From assembly GCA_907163375.1 (NCBI GenBank), contig CAJQUW010003405.1, forward strand, positions 1 to 64,000: DNA of 64,000 nucleotides, written 5' to 3'. The DNA comes from Prostheceraeus crozeri. Lineage: Eukaryota > Platyhelminthes > Polycladida > Euryleptidae. Below are positions 28,268 through 38,599 of the stretch, piece by piece. The position numbers were made by a program, and so were the translations under genes. How positions within the stretch are numbered: the stretch's first letter is position 1; the number at the start of each line of letters is the position of its first letter. The notes under the pieces were generated by a model. The model saw only the letters and a list, made by a program, of their open reading frames with translations, made no database searches and was not told the origin of the DNA.

Positions 28268-28296
28268 TGAATTTTGAATTTTGAATTTTGAATTTT

Positions 28297-28402
28297 GAGA
28301 GTGCGAGAGAGCGAGAGAGAGAGAAAGTGAGAGAGAAAGTGTGAGAGAGAGAGAGAGTGCGAGAGAGCGAGAGAGAGAGAGAGAGAGAGAGAGAGTGAGA
28401 GA
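28297..28402. repeat. GA-rich simple repeat between the two LINE copies
   Basis: GTGCGAGAGAGCGAGAG and GAAAGTGAGAGAG units directly follow the 3' tail of LINE copy 1 and directly precede the truncated start of copy 2. Confidence 0.95.
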
Positions 28403-28506
28403 TAAAATATCAGGTAAAATTTCAGATAAAATATGGCATTCCTCAAGGAGATAGTTTATCACCAACCCTATTTTGTATATACATAAATGACTTTTTGAAA
28501 GAACTA

Positions 28507-30064
28507 CAGTCCGTTTCATAAAAAGTGGATCATCCTAAAATTTGACTAAATAAAACATAAGTATGATACAGAAAGCATTTTTCATGTTATTTCATGTCCC
28601 TAATATATTTAAATGTCCTTATATAATCTGATAAGCTATGATACAGTAACGGTTCTTAAGAAGCTAATATTTTGTGGCCCTACACTTATTATCAATGACA
28701 TTACCAATTCGTCTAGGCATTGATTCGATGATATCGTTGATTTTTGACTGATCTAACTTTCTCCACTCTCTTTTTAACAGTGACGTAAGTTGTGATACGC
28801 CATCTGTAGGTAGCAGTGAACGACGAACGTTACGTTTTAGAATACTCCATACATTTTCTATGGGATTCAGATCAGGAGAACGAGCTGGCCAAGATAATGT
28901 CCTAAGCCCTAATTGAGACTTGCATAAGTTGACTCTACTACTCCTGTGACACGTAGCATTATCATCCATAAATAACCATGTCGATGGATCACCAAGTTGA
29001 TCTGTCATTTGACCAATGTTCATTCGTAAAACATTCACATAGCGTTCAGAATTCATGGTTCCTTACTGTATGTGAAGTTTTATCCATAATCTCAATCAAC
29101 CATCACTATCCTTCAGACGGACTGATGCCTCATCAGACCAGACAACCCGATCCCATTGATTTCGCCAGTGACAATGACTCATTGCCCATCTGAGACGTCT
29201 TTTTGTATGCTGATCTGATAATTCGATCTGAGAGGGCCTCTTACAGCTCTTGAAATTCGACTCAATAAGTCTTCTACGAATAGTGGACTTAGAAATAGAC
29301 GAGTCTAGTGCAACCATCTCAGTTAACGAGAGACTTGGATCAACTTTAACAAATCTCAAAATTAGGCGGTCTCTACGTTTGGATGTTTTGCGTGGACGGC
29401 CAGAGCCCTCTTTACGACAGAGTCGAAAATCATCATTATGCCATCGATGCACATTTGTGTAAGGGACATGTAGTCGCTTGCTTGTAGCTCGCAAAGAAAA
29501 GCCTAGTTCTAGCAAGGCTGACACTTTGCCTTTTTGTGAATGCGATCTCGTTATTGTTCATTTGTGCTTTGTATTGTTTTCAACCGGTAAGAGATAGATT
29601 TCTAGCTGAAAGCAATCAGGAGTGCTGCCAACACCACCGCAACGAAGTCAGGAAGCTATGGAACATGAAGTCCAGTTAATCACATGTAGCAGTTACATTA
29701 TTGTTGATGAATAATGGTGCTATACTGGCTCTGATTGACCGATTTTCTTTATTTTTGTTTTGCTTGATAGCTTTTGGCTTGTAGAACAACATATTACATA
29801 ACAAAGGAAACAAATGTAATTTTATAAGAGTGAGGTATGATTTTGTGTAACATTGCTAAATGAAGATCAAATTATCTACTACTTTTTTATCTATAACAGG
29901 AAAACAACTCAATATTCATGCTTGAAATTTCCAACAATGATATTAGTAAGCACAACTGACTTATCTTCCAAATTTCAGAGAAATTCGTTCAAGTTTGGCG
30001 GAGTTAGACAAAATTGAAGTTAAGGCGATGTTTAAGGGTGATCCATTTTTTATGAAACAATCTG
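28507..30064 (-). mobile_element. Tc1-like DNA transposon, 1,558 bp, TA target duplication
   Basis: Inverted termini CAGTCCGTTTCATAAAAAGT and CAGATTGTTTCATAAAAAAT (the right one on the minus strand) are flanked by TA at 28505-28506 and 30065-30066. The transposase is encoded on the minus strand. The target is the RT of LINE copy 2, read in frame across the site, so the element is younger than that LINE copy. Confidence 0.92.
28664..29524 (-). pseudogene. Tc1-type DD34E transposase, frameshifted
   Basis: The N-terminal part (29524-29096) has paired HTH domains with GSGRPRKTSKR between them and the first catalytic Asp in VVWSDEASV. The C-terminal part (29056-28664) has the second Asp in WLFMDDNATCH and Glu in SPDLNPIENVW. 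The DDE triad is present, but a slip or small deletion near 29060-29095 separates the halves. Confidence 0.85.
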
Positions 30065-31307
30065 TATATCAAAATCTTGATGAATTCGATCCAGTACAAA
30101 TAGCTGATTCACAAATAGCGTCACTTATATATGCAGATGATGTTTTATTATTGAGTGAGACGCAGACTGGAATTATCAAACAAATAAAATGTTTCCATGA
30201 CTTCTGCAAACTAAATAGCTTGAAAATAAACTACAAAAAACTAAAATAATGATATTTGGGGAAAGACAGAGATATGACAAATTAATTATAGAAGATAATG
30301 ACATATCTCCAATTGAAGTTGTAGATGAATATAAATACTTGGGTTATTGGATTACTAAAAATGATAGGAGACACATCGAAGAGTTAACCAAGAAAGGAAA
30401 AGCATCCTCATATGTAACCGCCAAAACCCTGAAAGAATTCAATACAGTTGACGGTGGGATAATTGCAGAAACATTTGAAATGTTGACATTGTCAAAAATG
30501 AGATATGGCAGCGAACTGTTGTTTGACAAAAATTTAGCTGACTTAAATCGTGTCATTCTACAGTTTTATAAAAAATATTATCATTTAAGAATGACCACTG
30601 CTAATTATTGCATTTTTGGTGAATTTGGAGCCAAAACGATGGAATTTTACTGTTATAAATCTGCAATGAATTATTTTCTAAAACTAAATAAGAACAATGA
30701 TAAAAGATTAGTAGCGCGAATCTTTAAAAACATTAAGTGCAACGTAGACAATAAAGCGTATCGAAATTCATGGTATGTTAGAATATCTAAACGGTTTGAT
30801 AAAGTCAATTGCTCAGAGATAAAAAGTTCCGAATGCAGTGGAAAGTCTAAGAAATTAATTGCTAACGCGCTAATTGAATTCTTCGGGAAAGATAGGATCG
30901 ACAGTGCCAAGCATAGTAATAAAGGATTAATGTATTTAGAGCTTTGTAGATTTCAATGTGAATTAAAACCTTATTTGATGGATAGTAGAGATAAAATTAA
31001 AATTAATAACATTGTCAAACTAAGAACTGGAAATCACACACTAGCAGCAGAAGTAGGTACTTATCAAAATCGTAATACATATAAAGATTGTGTCTGCAAA
31101 TTATGTGACCAAGAAGACAGTGAAGATATCTATCATTTTATTGTTGCATGTCCAGCTTACAACATTGAAAGAAGTGCTTTAATACCGCATCTGAAAGATG
31201 CTTCTCGATCATACTTCTATGAATTTATGAATTCTTTGACCATTGGGCATGTTAGACCAATAGACGAGTACAGCGAAAAGGCAATGAATATCAGAAGTCA
31301 TAGATAG

Positions 31308-32236
31308 CGGATTGTAGACTGTTCAATCTACATTTAAGAAGTACTTTGCATGTCTGACATGGATATCCATGGATCGACTTGTCACAACAGCTACATTGTC
31401 GAAAGAACAATGACGTCTGAAATCATAGACAGCGGAATGTGGACTAACTGCACATGTTATAAATAGGAAGCGCTACACATAATATCATGATAGACTTATC
31501 GAATCGATATCTAGACAAATGGAAACTAATTGTAGCTGAAACAATAGATATTTGGCAAAGAATGCAATGAGATTGTTAAGGCAATAATTACTGACTGACT
31601 AGAAAACACTGAATAGGAACAATACATTGCGTAGCTGACCGTTGATGATGAAGATTAATCACTTTCATAGACACTAGAGCGGAGAAATCTCCTTGTCACT
31701 TGCTGAAAGTCTAAATCGGAGGTCGGTGACACAACTCGCTTTGCTGCATATCATTTAATCAATTCCAAACTGTCTTTCAGGTATGTACAAAACATGATGC
31801 ATGTATTCTCTAAGACCTGAAACATTATTAATTAACCGTGCCTCCGATTAAATAATAGGATTAATAACCTGCTGCTGGGTGTGATGTGTAAATAAAAACA
31901 TTAAATAACTTCTTTAATAACTTAAACTTATTTTGTAAATAACATGATACATGCTTTGTCTCCTCTCCTCTGTATATGATGAAATCATGACTATCTGTTC
32001 ACATGTTCATGAATACTGTTCTCATCATCTGCACATAACTCAGACTTTTTTCAGACTCATTTCAATCACGACGCCATCTACGCAATTCAACGACGACCAA
32101 GGTGTTAGTGTTTTCTTTTACCTTTCATTTCATTCACCCATAATATCATGTCAACTTTCATCTTCTGCCGATAATAGGACATTGTATTATTTTGTCAATG
32201 CCATAACGTTTGTACCCACAAGTTGGGCAATAAACT
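31308..32236 (+). other. 3' UTR of LINE copy 2
   Basis: No coding signal. It ends with CAATAAACTTTTTGAG and the TTTTGAG-type tail. Confidence 0.6.
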
Positions 32237-32263
32237 TTTTGAGTTTTAAGTTTTGAGTTTTGA

Positions 32264-32729
<466 letters not shown>

Positions 32730-32755
32730 GATGATGATGATGATGATGATGATGG

Positions 32756-33890
32756 GGATTATTTGGTCCCCACAGACAGACCACAGACAGTTAGTCAGAC
32801 CACAGTTGGATTGTGATCCTAGATGTCCATGTCACAGAGATAGACAGCAAGACCACACTGTTAACTGTAGAGTGAGAAATAACAATTTTGGCATAATACT
32901 GTTGGCGTGAGAGCTATATTAAAATTTGAATGTCGGGAATATTTTGGCATTTCGGTAAATATTCACATCTGTGGCATCAAATCTTGATGAAATAAGATGA
33001 GATCACATAAAAGATTCTTCCTTTAAGATATATTTACAAATGCAAAGTCTTTGAATTTGAAATTGTCTGCTAATAGTGTATGCATGTTTGACATTTAAAA
33101 TTCAAGTTTCAAATATGAATTTTTATTCTTTTTGTACTTTTTAGTTCTGCATCTAATCAGCAATTATTGAAATTTTTCAGAATCATGTTGCTTTCAGCCT
33201 CAGTGTCTCGATAAAAGTCAACGAATTGGGTTGTCTCTTCACCTGCTGTAACTAAATACTAAAATGTGTGATGTCAGTGATTCTTGAGCTGAACTAAAAA
33301 TTTAAATCATTAGACATCTGACTTCATCTCGTACAATGATGTAATCTCATAACGGTTAATAATCATCATTTGATTAACCACCTTGACCAGATCTTTCGAT
33401 TAATACATGGCTTCTTAGTTTTCGTTGTCATTTTCTGTTTCAAATAGTGATCTAGTGGAAATTCGTTAGAAATTGGCGTGATGTTAAAAATAAAAATATT
33501 TCTTTTTTTCGGAATCCCCTTTCCATGCCTATTCGATTGATGTGTGGTTTGGGTAAATTCGTCTAATAGTTTGGGAGCTTTCGGCAAATTGGCGCGTTCG
33601 CAATAACACCGCAGCGTTGCAAGGGTCAACATCACATTTCATGTTAAGCAACGGCGCAATGCTGTATCGTATCTTTCATTTACGTCAATTGCCAAAGTTG
33701 CTAAGCAATATTTTTTCATGTCTTCTGAATTTAGATGGAGATGGCATAAATAAAATACAAATAAAATATGGCATAAGGCAGCATGCATACAAGTTATATT
33801 AATCTTCAATTTTCGAACTTTCGATGAAAAATAATGCTTTGCCATTAAAAATGCAACAGTTACGATCCGCTCATCCATAAATGATTTCAG
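32756..33890. other. Non-coding AT-rich stretch
   Basis: Only a CACAGACAGA/CAGACCACAG micro-repeat near 32770-32805 stands out. No gene is recognised. Confidence 0.4.
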
Positions 33891-33904
33891 AATTCAATTT
33901 ATTT

Positions 33905-34090
33905 ATCAAATCTCAACAAATGTAGCCACCACGAGACATGTTTCAGCCTGTTGGGCCTCATCAGTCGTGGGTAGGTTTGAACCAGTGACGTTGGAGCTAG
34001 AGGACGTGCAAGCATACCCTCTAACCACAAGGCCACCGAACCATCTGTTGAGAGCGTGAATTAGCCAGGAAGCCACTGCTTTAACGCAGG
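33905..34090 (-). mobile_element. tRNA-derived SINE with hammerhead motif, minus copy
   Basis: This is the reverse complement of the copy at 34155, including the tRNA-like head (A box TGGTTAGAGGGT, B box GGTTCAAACC) and a CTGATGA...GAAACATGTC motif (33929-33970). The stem II arm here is GGCC/GGCT, so pairing is kept by a G-U wobble. The two copies face each other about 65 bp apart. Confidence 0.8.
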
Positions 34091-34154
34091 CACGTGGAGG
34101 GCGGACTGCATTCTGCAATCACTTAATACCGCATCTGAGATTGAGGCGCTTCAC

Positions 34155-34345
34155 GCGTTAAAGCAGTGCTTTCCTGGCTAATTCACGCTCTCAACAGATG
34201 GTCATGTGGCCTTGTGGTTAGAGGGTATGCTTGCACGTCCTCTAGCTCCAACGTCGGTGGTTCAAACCTACCCACGACTGATGAGGCCCAACAGGCCGAA
34301 ACATGTCTCGTGGTGGTTACATGTGTTGAGATTTGATAAATTTAT
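34155..34345 (+). mobile_element. tRNA-derived SINE with hammerhead motif, plus copy
   Basis: The A box is at 34215-34226 and the B box GGTTCAAACC at 34259-34268, spaced as in tRNA promoters. Downstream lies the hammerhead core. The 3' end runs into TTGAGATTTGATAAATTTAT, shared by both copies. Confidence 0.82.
34272..34313 (+). ncRNA. Type I hammerhead ribozyme motif in the SINE
   Basis: Stem I CCACGA (34272-34277) pairs with TCGTGG (34308-34313). The core CTGATGA (34278-34284) is followed by stem II GGCC-CAACA-GGCC, GAAA (34298-34301), a minimal stem III CAT-G and the cleavage triplet GTC (34305-34307). All conserved core bases are present. Very short stem III hammerheads of this kind are known from Penelope-like elements and may act as dimers. 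Cleavage here is untested. Confidence 0.7.
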
Positions 34346-34349
34346 CAAT

Positions 34350-35630
34350 AGCCAGGTTACTTGTCTCAATTTATTTAAGTTGATGCACCGTAATATAATA
34401 CTTCGTTTATACTTTTGAAAAAAAAAAACTTGAAAAACTCTGAAGTATTTACAGGACCGGGGGGTGTTCAGTTCTCGTTGTTAGAATTAAAAAGGATGGT
34501 TTATTAGAATTAGTGCGCATTTTTTTCCAATGTTGGTATTCACTTTGTTTTTTTTAAATCTTTATTGGTTCGACTAATTCTAATCGTTTATTGAACACTG
34601 CAAAAATAAACTGATAGACATCCCAAATTCGCCTTTCGCCGGTTTCTCGCCTTGCGAACACGCCGGAATGTTTGACATTGTGAATGGACAATTTGCATGA
34701 ATCAATAGATAGAAATCTAGCTGATGAGCATGCGGTTGCCTCAAGCATCAGAATCGACACGGCAAAGAGAAGGCTAGGATAGAATCCGCATGTGAAAACT
34801 TATTGGAGTGAAAATACTTAACCCTTTGAGTATAAAAAAATCATTGCACTTATTCACCATTGTTTAAATGTGATCAGACTTCTAGGTGAAACTGTGTGAA
34901 AGACAATTCAATTATCACAATAATGATAATGTAAAAGAATATTGTAGAACGCAATGATTACCGAAAAACTAAACCAAAAGTGCTAGATGAACGAAATTGT
35001 GAAGGAAGGTATTTGTATACATTTCCTGATGCAGTTTTATCTGAAAGTAATGCATATCAAAGCTGCACAGCATTTAATGATAATAACTGTGCAAACATGG
35101 TTAATGGACATTCTATTTTAGGTAGCATTGAAGAGAACACAGTCAGTTGATCACATGCCTTTATCTCTGCTGTCAAAGTAAACATAGTCTCGTATTTGGG
35201 GTCTATCATGATGTTGTTCAATGTGTTACAACAATTTTTTTATTTACTGAATCAATAAATCAGTCAGGGTTAATGCTCCATTTTTCATTCAATCTTGTTG
35301 TGTTTCGAAGACCCTAATAAATTGTTTAATCAAGTTATCACCTCTTTATATCTCAATTACTTACAGTGTTGTTCGATGAGACTGAATCACTGCTGTTGAA
35401 TTAAGATATTTGTTGATAATTTTTTCAGTGTTGTAGAACTTATTAATTTTTTAGTTGCATTACATTATACAGTCAGTAGACTACATCATTCAAATTTTGT
35501 ATCCAATACAATCACAAGAGCTCATGTGCGCTAGTTTGATCCGCTATAATCTACTAAATGTACTAACTGAGCTTTGAGCCAGCTAACTGGAATTAGTAGT
35601 AAAAATAAATCTTTCGTTAAATACAAGTTA
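34350..35630. other. Non-coding stretch
   Basis: AT-rich, with no gene or repeat signature that I can support. Confidence 0.4.
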
Positions 35631-35635
35631 TTACA

Positions 35636-35815
35636 TTGAATATCGAAAGAGAATGACAGCTATTAATTCAATACAAGACACCAACATCCTTGATTCCCCA
35701 ACCGCACTCGCCTGACCTAGGAATCGAACCGAAGTCCGCGGTGGAGACGAGCTCGCACCTTCTTCACTAGGCCACGCTGACGGTTCAAAAGGAATGCGAG
35801 TGAAGGCAGAAGTCA
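35636..35815 (-). mobile_element. Second tRNA-derived SINE family, minus copy
   Basis: This is the reverse complement of the copy at 36000-36180, near-identical over about 180 bp, including GGTTCGATTCC (B box) and GTGGCCTAGTGAAGAAGG (A box). Its 3' end runs through CTTTCGATATTCAATG. Confidence 0.8.
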
Positions 35816-35999
35816 TCTACAAGTGATATCGACAGCATATTGTCCTGTTATTATTGACAGAACGATAACAGCATTCATATTGTAGCGAGACAGCATATCA
35901 GCATGTCATAAGACTACGTCACAGTGTAGATTGACAACAAAGGTCTGTCGCAGTTCATTGGATATCGAAAGAGAAGGATTCGAGGAGGCGAAGGAGATG

Positions 36000-36182
36000 A
36001 CTTTTGCCTTCACTCGCATTCCTTTTGAACCGTCAGCGTGGCCTAGTCAAGAAGGTGTGAGCTCGTCTCCACCGCGGACTTCGGTTCGATTCCTAGGTCA
36101 GGCGATTGCGGTCGGGGAATCAAGGGTGTTGGTGTCTTGTATTGACTTAATAGCTGTCATTCTCTTTCGATATTCAATGAAC
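36000..36182 (+). mobile_element. Second tRNA-derived SINE family, plus copy
   Basis: The A-box-like GTGGCCTAGTCAAGAAGG is at 36038-36055 and the B box GGTTCGATTCC at 36083-36093. It faces the minus copy across about 180 bp. It has no detectable coding function. Confidence 0.8.
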
Positions 36183-36313
36183 TCCGACAGTCCTTTGTTG
36201 TCAAGTTATTACATTTTATGATCAACATTTCTCTGAACAATTTACATGACATTTAAGCATTCAAATGTAACATTTTCATTCCGTGTCATGAGGAATCTCC
36301 GATAAATGGATGA

Positions 36314-36535
36314 TTGAATCATTCAATAGGCCATTCATTTACAGCTGGAATCTGGAGCATTCTAAAACGCAGAATTAGAAAAGAAATATTGACAACAAAA
36401 GAAGAGGTGATCAACTTGTTACGAGAATGGGCAAGAGATGATGCTCTGAATAACATGTGTCCCGATTTGGTAAATTCAATGCCATCTAGGATAAAGGCTT
36501 GCATCAAAGCAAAAGGTGGTCCTATTGATTATTGA
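36314..36535 (+). pseudogene. Tc1-like transposase C-terminal fragment
   Basis: The frame contains GIWSILKRRIRKEILTTKEE and ends NSMPSRIKACIKAKGG, matching the post-catalytic tail of Tc1 transposases (compare ENVWSILKRNVRR...ESMPRRI in the element at 28507). The upstream catalytic part is absent. Confidence 0.75.
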
Positions 36536-36676
36536 TTTGTTTGACATGAATTTCGTAAATTCTGTTCCCTATTTTTGTTTTTCGTTCGAGATTGTAGGCT
36601 TATCAATAGAGTAGAACCTTGTTTTTCATCATTTTTTGGAACTTTAGAAGTGATTCAGTTTCATCGAACAACACTG

Positions 36677-37381
36677 CACTGTAAACTGTAAACAGCCACT
36701 TATCAGACAATTTGTGAGCCACATCAGTATTTTGGCACTTACTGCGTATTATCAGACAAATTTCCTGCTTGTCAGACAATTGCTGTCTCATCGCACGAAC
36801 TAATTTACATTGTTGCGTTTACTGCCTATCATTCTACTTGTGACTAACATATACACTTTTCTTGAAATTGGATGGTATCCTTGATAATTTTCAATTATAG
36901 AATACACAATGTTGTAAATATGTAGGGTTCTTTGTATACACCTTGAGGCATGGCAATAACAGGTCTGGATATTTGACGTATTGATGCCATCTTTTAATTC
37001 TGTTTTTACAATGTTTTTTCACAGCTTTTAAGGGTCTATATGCTTCCCTAAAGTTGACATTGACACAGCGGACTTCCAAAGTATTAGAGTTGTTCATAAT
37101 GCGAGTGTGAATGAGTGAAGCAGAGTTAGAACCTATGTGATTAGGAGTGACTATTTGCCATTAGCTGATGTTGAATAGTTTGATCATATTTAAACACTTT
37201 GAGTTTGAGAGACAATACTTTTAGAAAAGTAGACAGAATTGTCTTTGGCGAATAATTGTCTCATCTTGTCTGCTCTGAACAGCCACTTTTGGTTGTTCAT
37301 TGTCTCATGTTGTCTGTTGCAATTGGCTGATCATTTTGGCTGTTATTTTGTCTGATTCTTGGCTGTCTACAGTTTACAGTG
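36677..37381. mobile_element. MITE with CACTGTAAAC termini (705 bp)
   Basis: Ends CACTGTAAACTGTAAACAGCC and the inverse GGCTG.CTACAGTTTACAGTG are flanked by TG on both sides. The interior has repeated CAGACAA(T/A)TT and TTGTCTCAT words and no transposase. Confidence 0.8.
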
Positions 37382-37856
37382 TGTACATGAGCCTTTGCCT
37401 GTCATAAACAGACTTTCATTGTCTTTTCCCTGAGCCTCTCTAAATTAAAAACTAAACTATTCTCATTGCACTGTATATGCAAGTCAGCCACATAAATTAA
37501 ATATACCGTTCGTCTGGAAACGTATTGGACGTACAAAGTCAGCATTTATGACAACTCGTTAGAAGAGCAACTCGTATTAATAAGATCTCCAATGTGTACG
37601 CAGCTTCACTTTTATTAAATGAACTACAGTTGAGAACCGGAGCCAAATGTGAGATAAGCAAATATTTGCAATTTTGAAGAAATTTACACGGAATGGACTG
37701 ATCATGATAGCAATACAGAGGGAATAAGAGTGCTTTGCAAATCCTCCGTGTCATGACAACCTTTGATAGGTAGTGCTTGTTCAATTCGCAATGCGATGGT
37801 TGACTGCTTTTATGCTCAGTCATATTAATAAGAGCATCTTCTTATGCGTGATATTA

Positions 37857-38596
37857 TCCCTCACGAAAAACTCATGAAATTTAGTGCGAATTTAAAAGAT
37901 TTTTATGAGAGCCCATGAGATTATAATGAGTCTCGTGATATTCTCATCCCTGATGATAAATATCATAATCATAACTGATGATGTACATAAATGATAAGCT
38001 TTGATGGGAACATAATGAGTGGTAGTGAAAACAATCATGAGGTTTTTGTGAAAATAAATTTATAAGTAGTAAGGTATGCATGCTAGCCGCGAAAGAAAAG
38101 AGCCACAAGAAAGCTTATTCAATCGATAAAAATCTCTAACTGCAGATAATAAAGGATAAAAAGCAAAATTATAGAATATATCATAGCAATATGCGACAGC
38201 ATTTTCGAAATGATGCACATATAATTTAACTTTACAATTACCATTACTATGCAATATGTTGAAAATAGACATATACGAACATGTACATTCGCAGTTCAAT
38301 AACTTATCAAGGTTGATTGCGAATTCTGAAACAGGATTGATTGTGGACGTGGCGGGGGAATGCTCTGGGCCAACGTGACGAGGATGCGAAAGCCTCAATA
38401 ATTAGATACCAGCAAAATAAATTTCAGAGGAATGAAAAAGCAACTATTTATTTAATAATGAGATTTTCATGAGACACTCATGAAATCTGACGAGATATTT
38501 CATGCTAAAACGTTCCAAATCCGCATGAAATTTCATGAGAAAAGTCTGTATATGTGAAAAGTCTCATAAAAAAACATGAGGAATTTTCGTGAGGGA
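37857..38596. mobile_element. MITE with TCCCTCACGAAAA termini (~740 bp)
   Basis: The left end TCCCTCACGAAAAACTCATG and the right end (inverse) TCCCTCACGAAAATTCCTCATG are flanked by a possible TATTA duplication. The interior has many CTCATGA words. A second copy, truncated at its ends, lies at about 52080-52610. Confidence 0.78.
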
Positions 38597-38599
38597 TAT

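Larger units (their letters stand above)
22645..28296 (+). mobile_element. CR1-like non-LTR retrotransposon, nearly full length, inactivated
   Basis: The order is 5' minisatellite, ORF1 (PHD plus CCHC), ORF2 (EEP endonuclease, RT, Cys/His tail), about 1 kb 3' UTR and a (ATTTTGA)n tail at 28268-28298. ORF1 proteins with a PHD finger are known from CR1-group LINEs, and short 3' repeats instead of poly-A fit that group. The copy is bounded by GA-rich repeats on both sides. ORF2 carries at least four single-base frame slips (near 24200, 25100, 26285 and 26500), so it cannot work as it stands. Confidence 0.85.
28438..31307 (+). pseudogene. LINE RT C-terminal half, interrupted by Tc1
   Basis: The RT palm motif IPQGDSLSPTLF is on the left of the Tc1 insertion. 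The right side holds YADDVLLL, then thumb and Cys/His tail. One further slip occurs near 30245. Removing the inserted element and one TA would place the two RT parts in the same frame. The upstream endonuclease and fingers are absent. Confidence 0.8.
28403..32263 (+). mobile_element. Second CR1-like LINE copy, 5'-truncated, split by a Tc1 element
   Basis: The sequence enters the RT just before the IPQGDSLSP motif (28438), is interrupted at 28507-30064, then resumes through YADDVLLL (30130), the C-terminal domain (30249-31307) with Cys/His module CVCKLCDQE...YHFIVACPAY, a ~930 bp 3' UTR and a TTTTGAG tail (32237-32263). It is close to but distinct from copy 1. Both ends abut GA-rich repeat. 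Confidence 0.85.
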
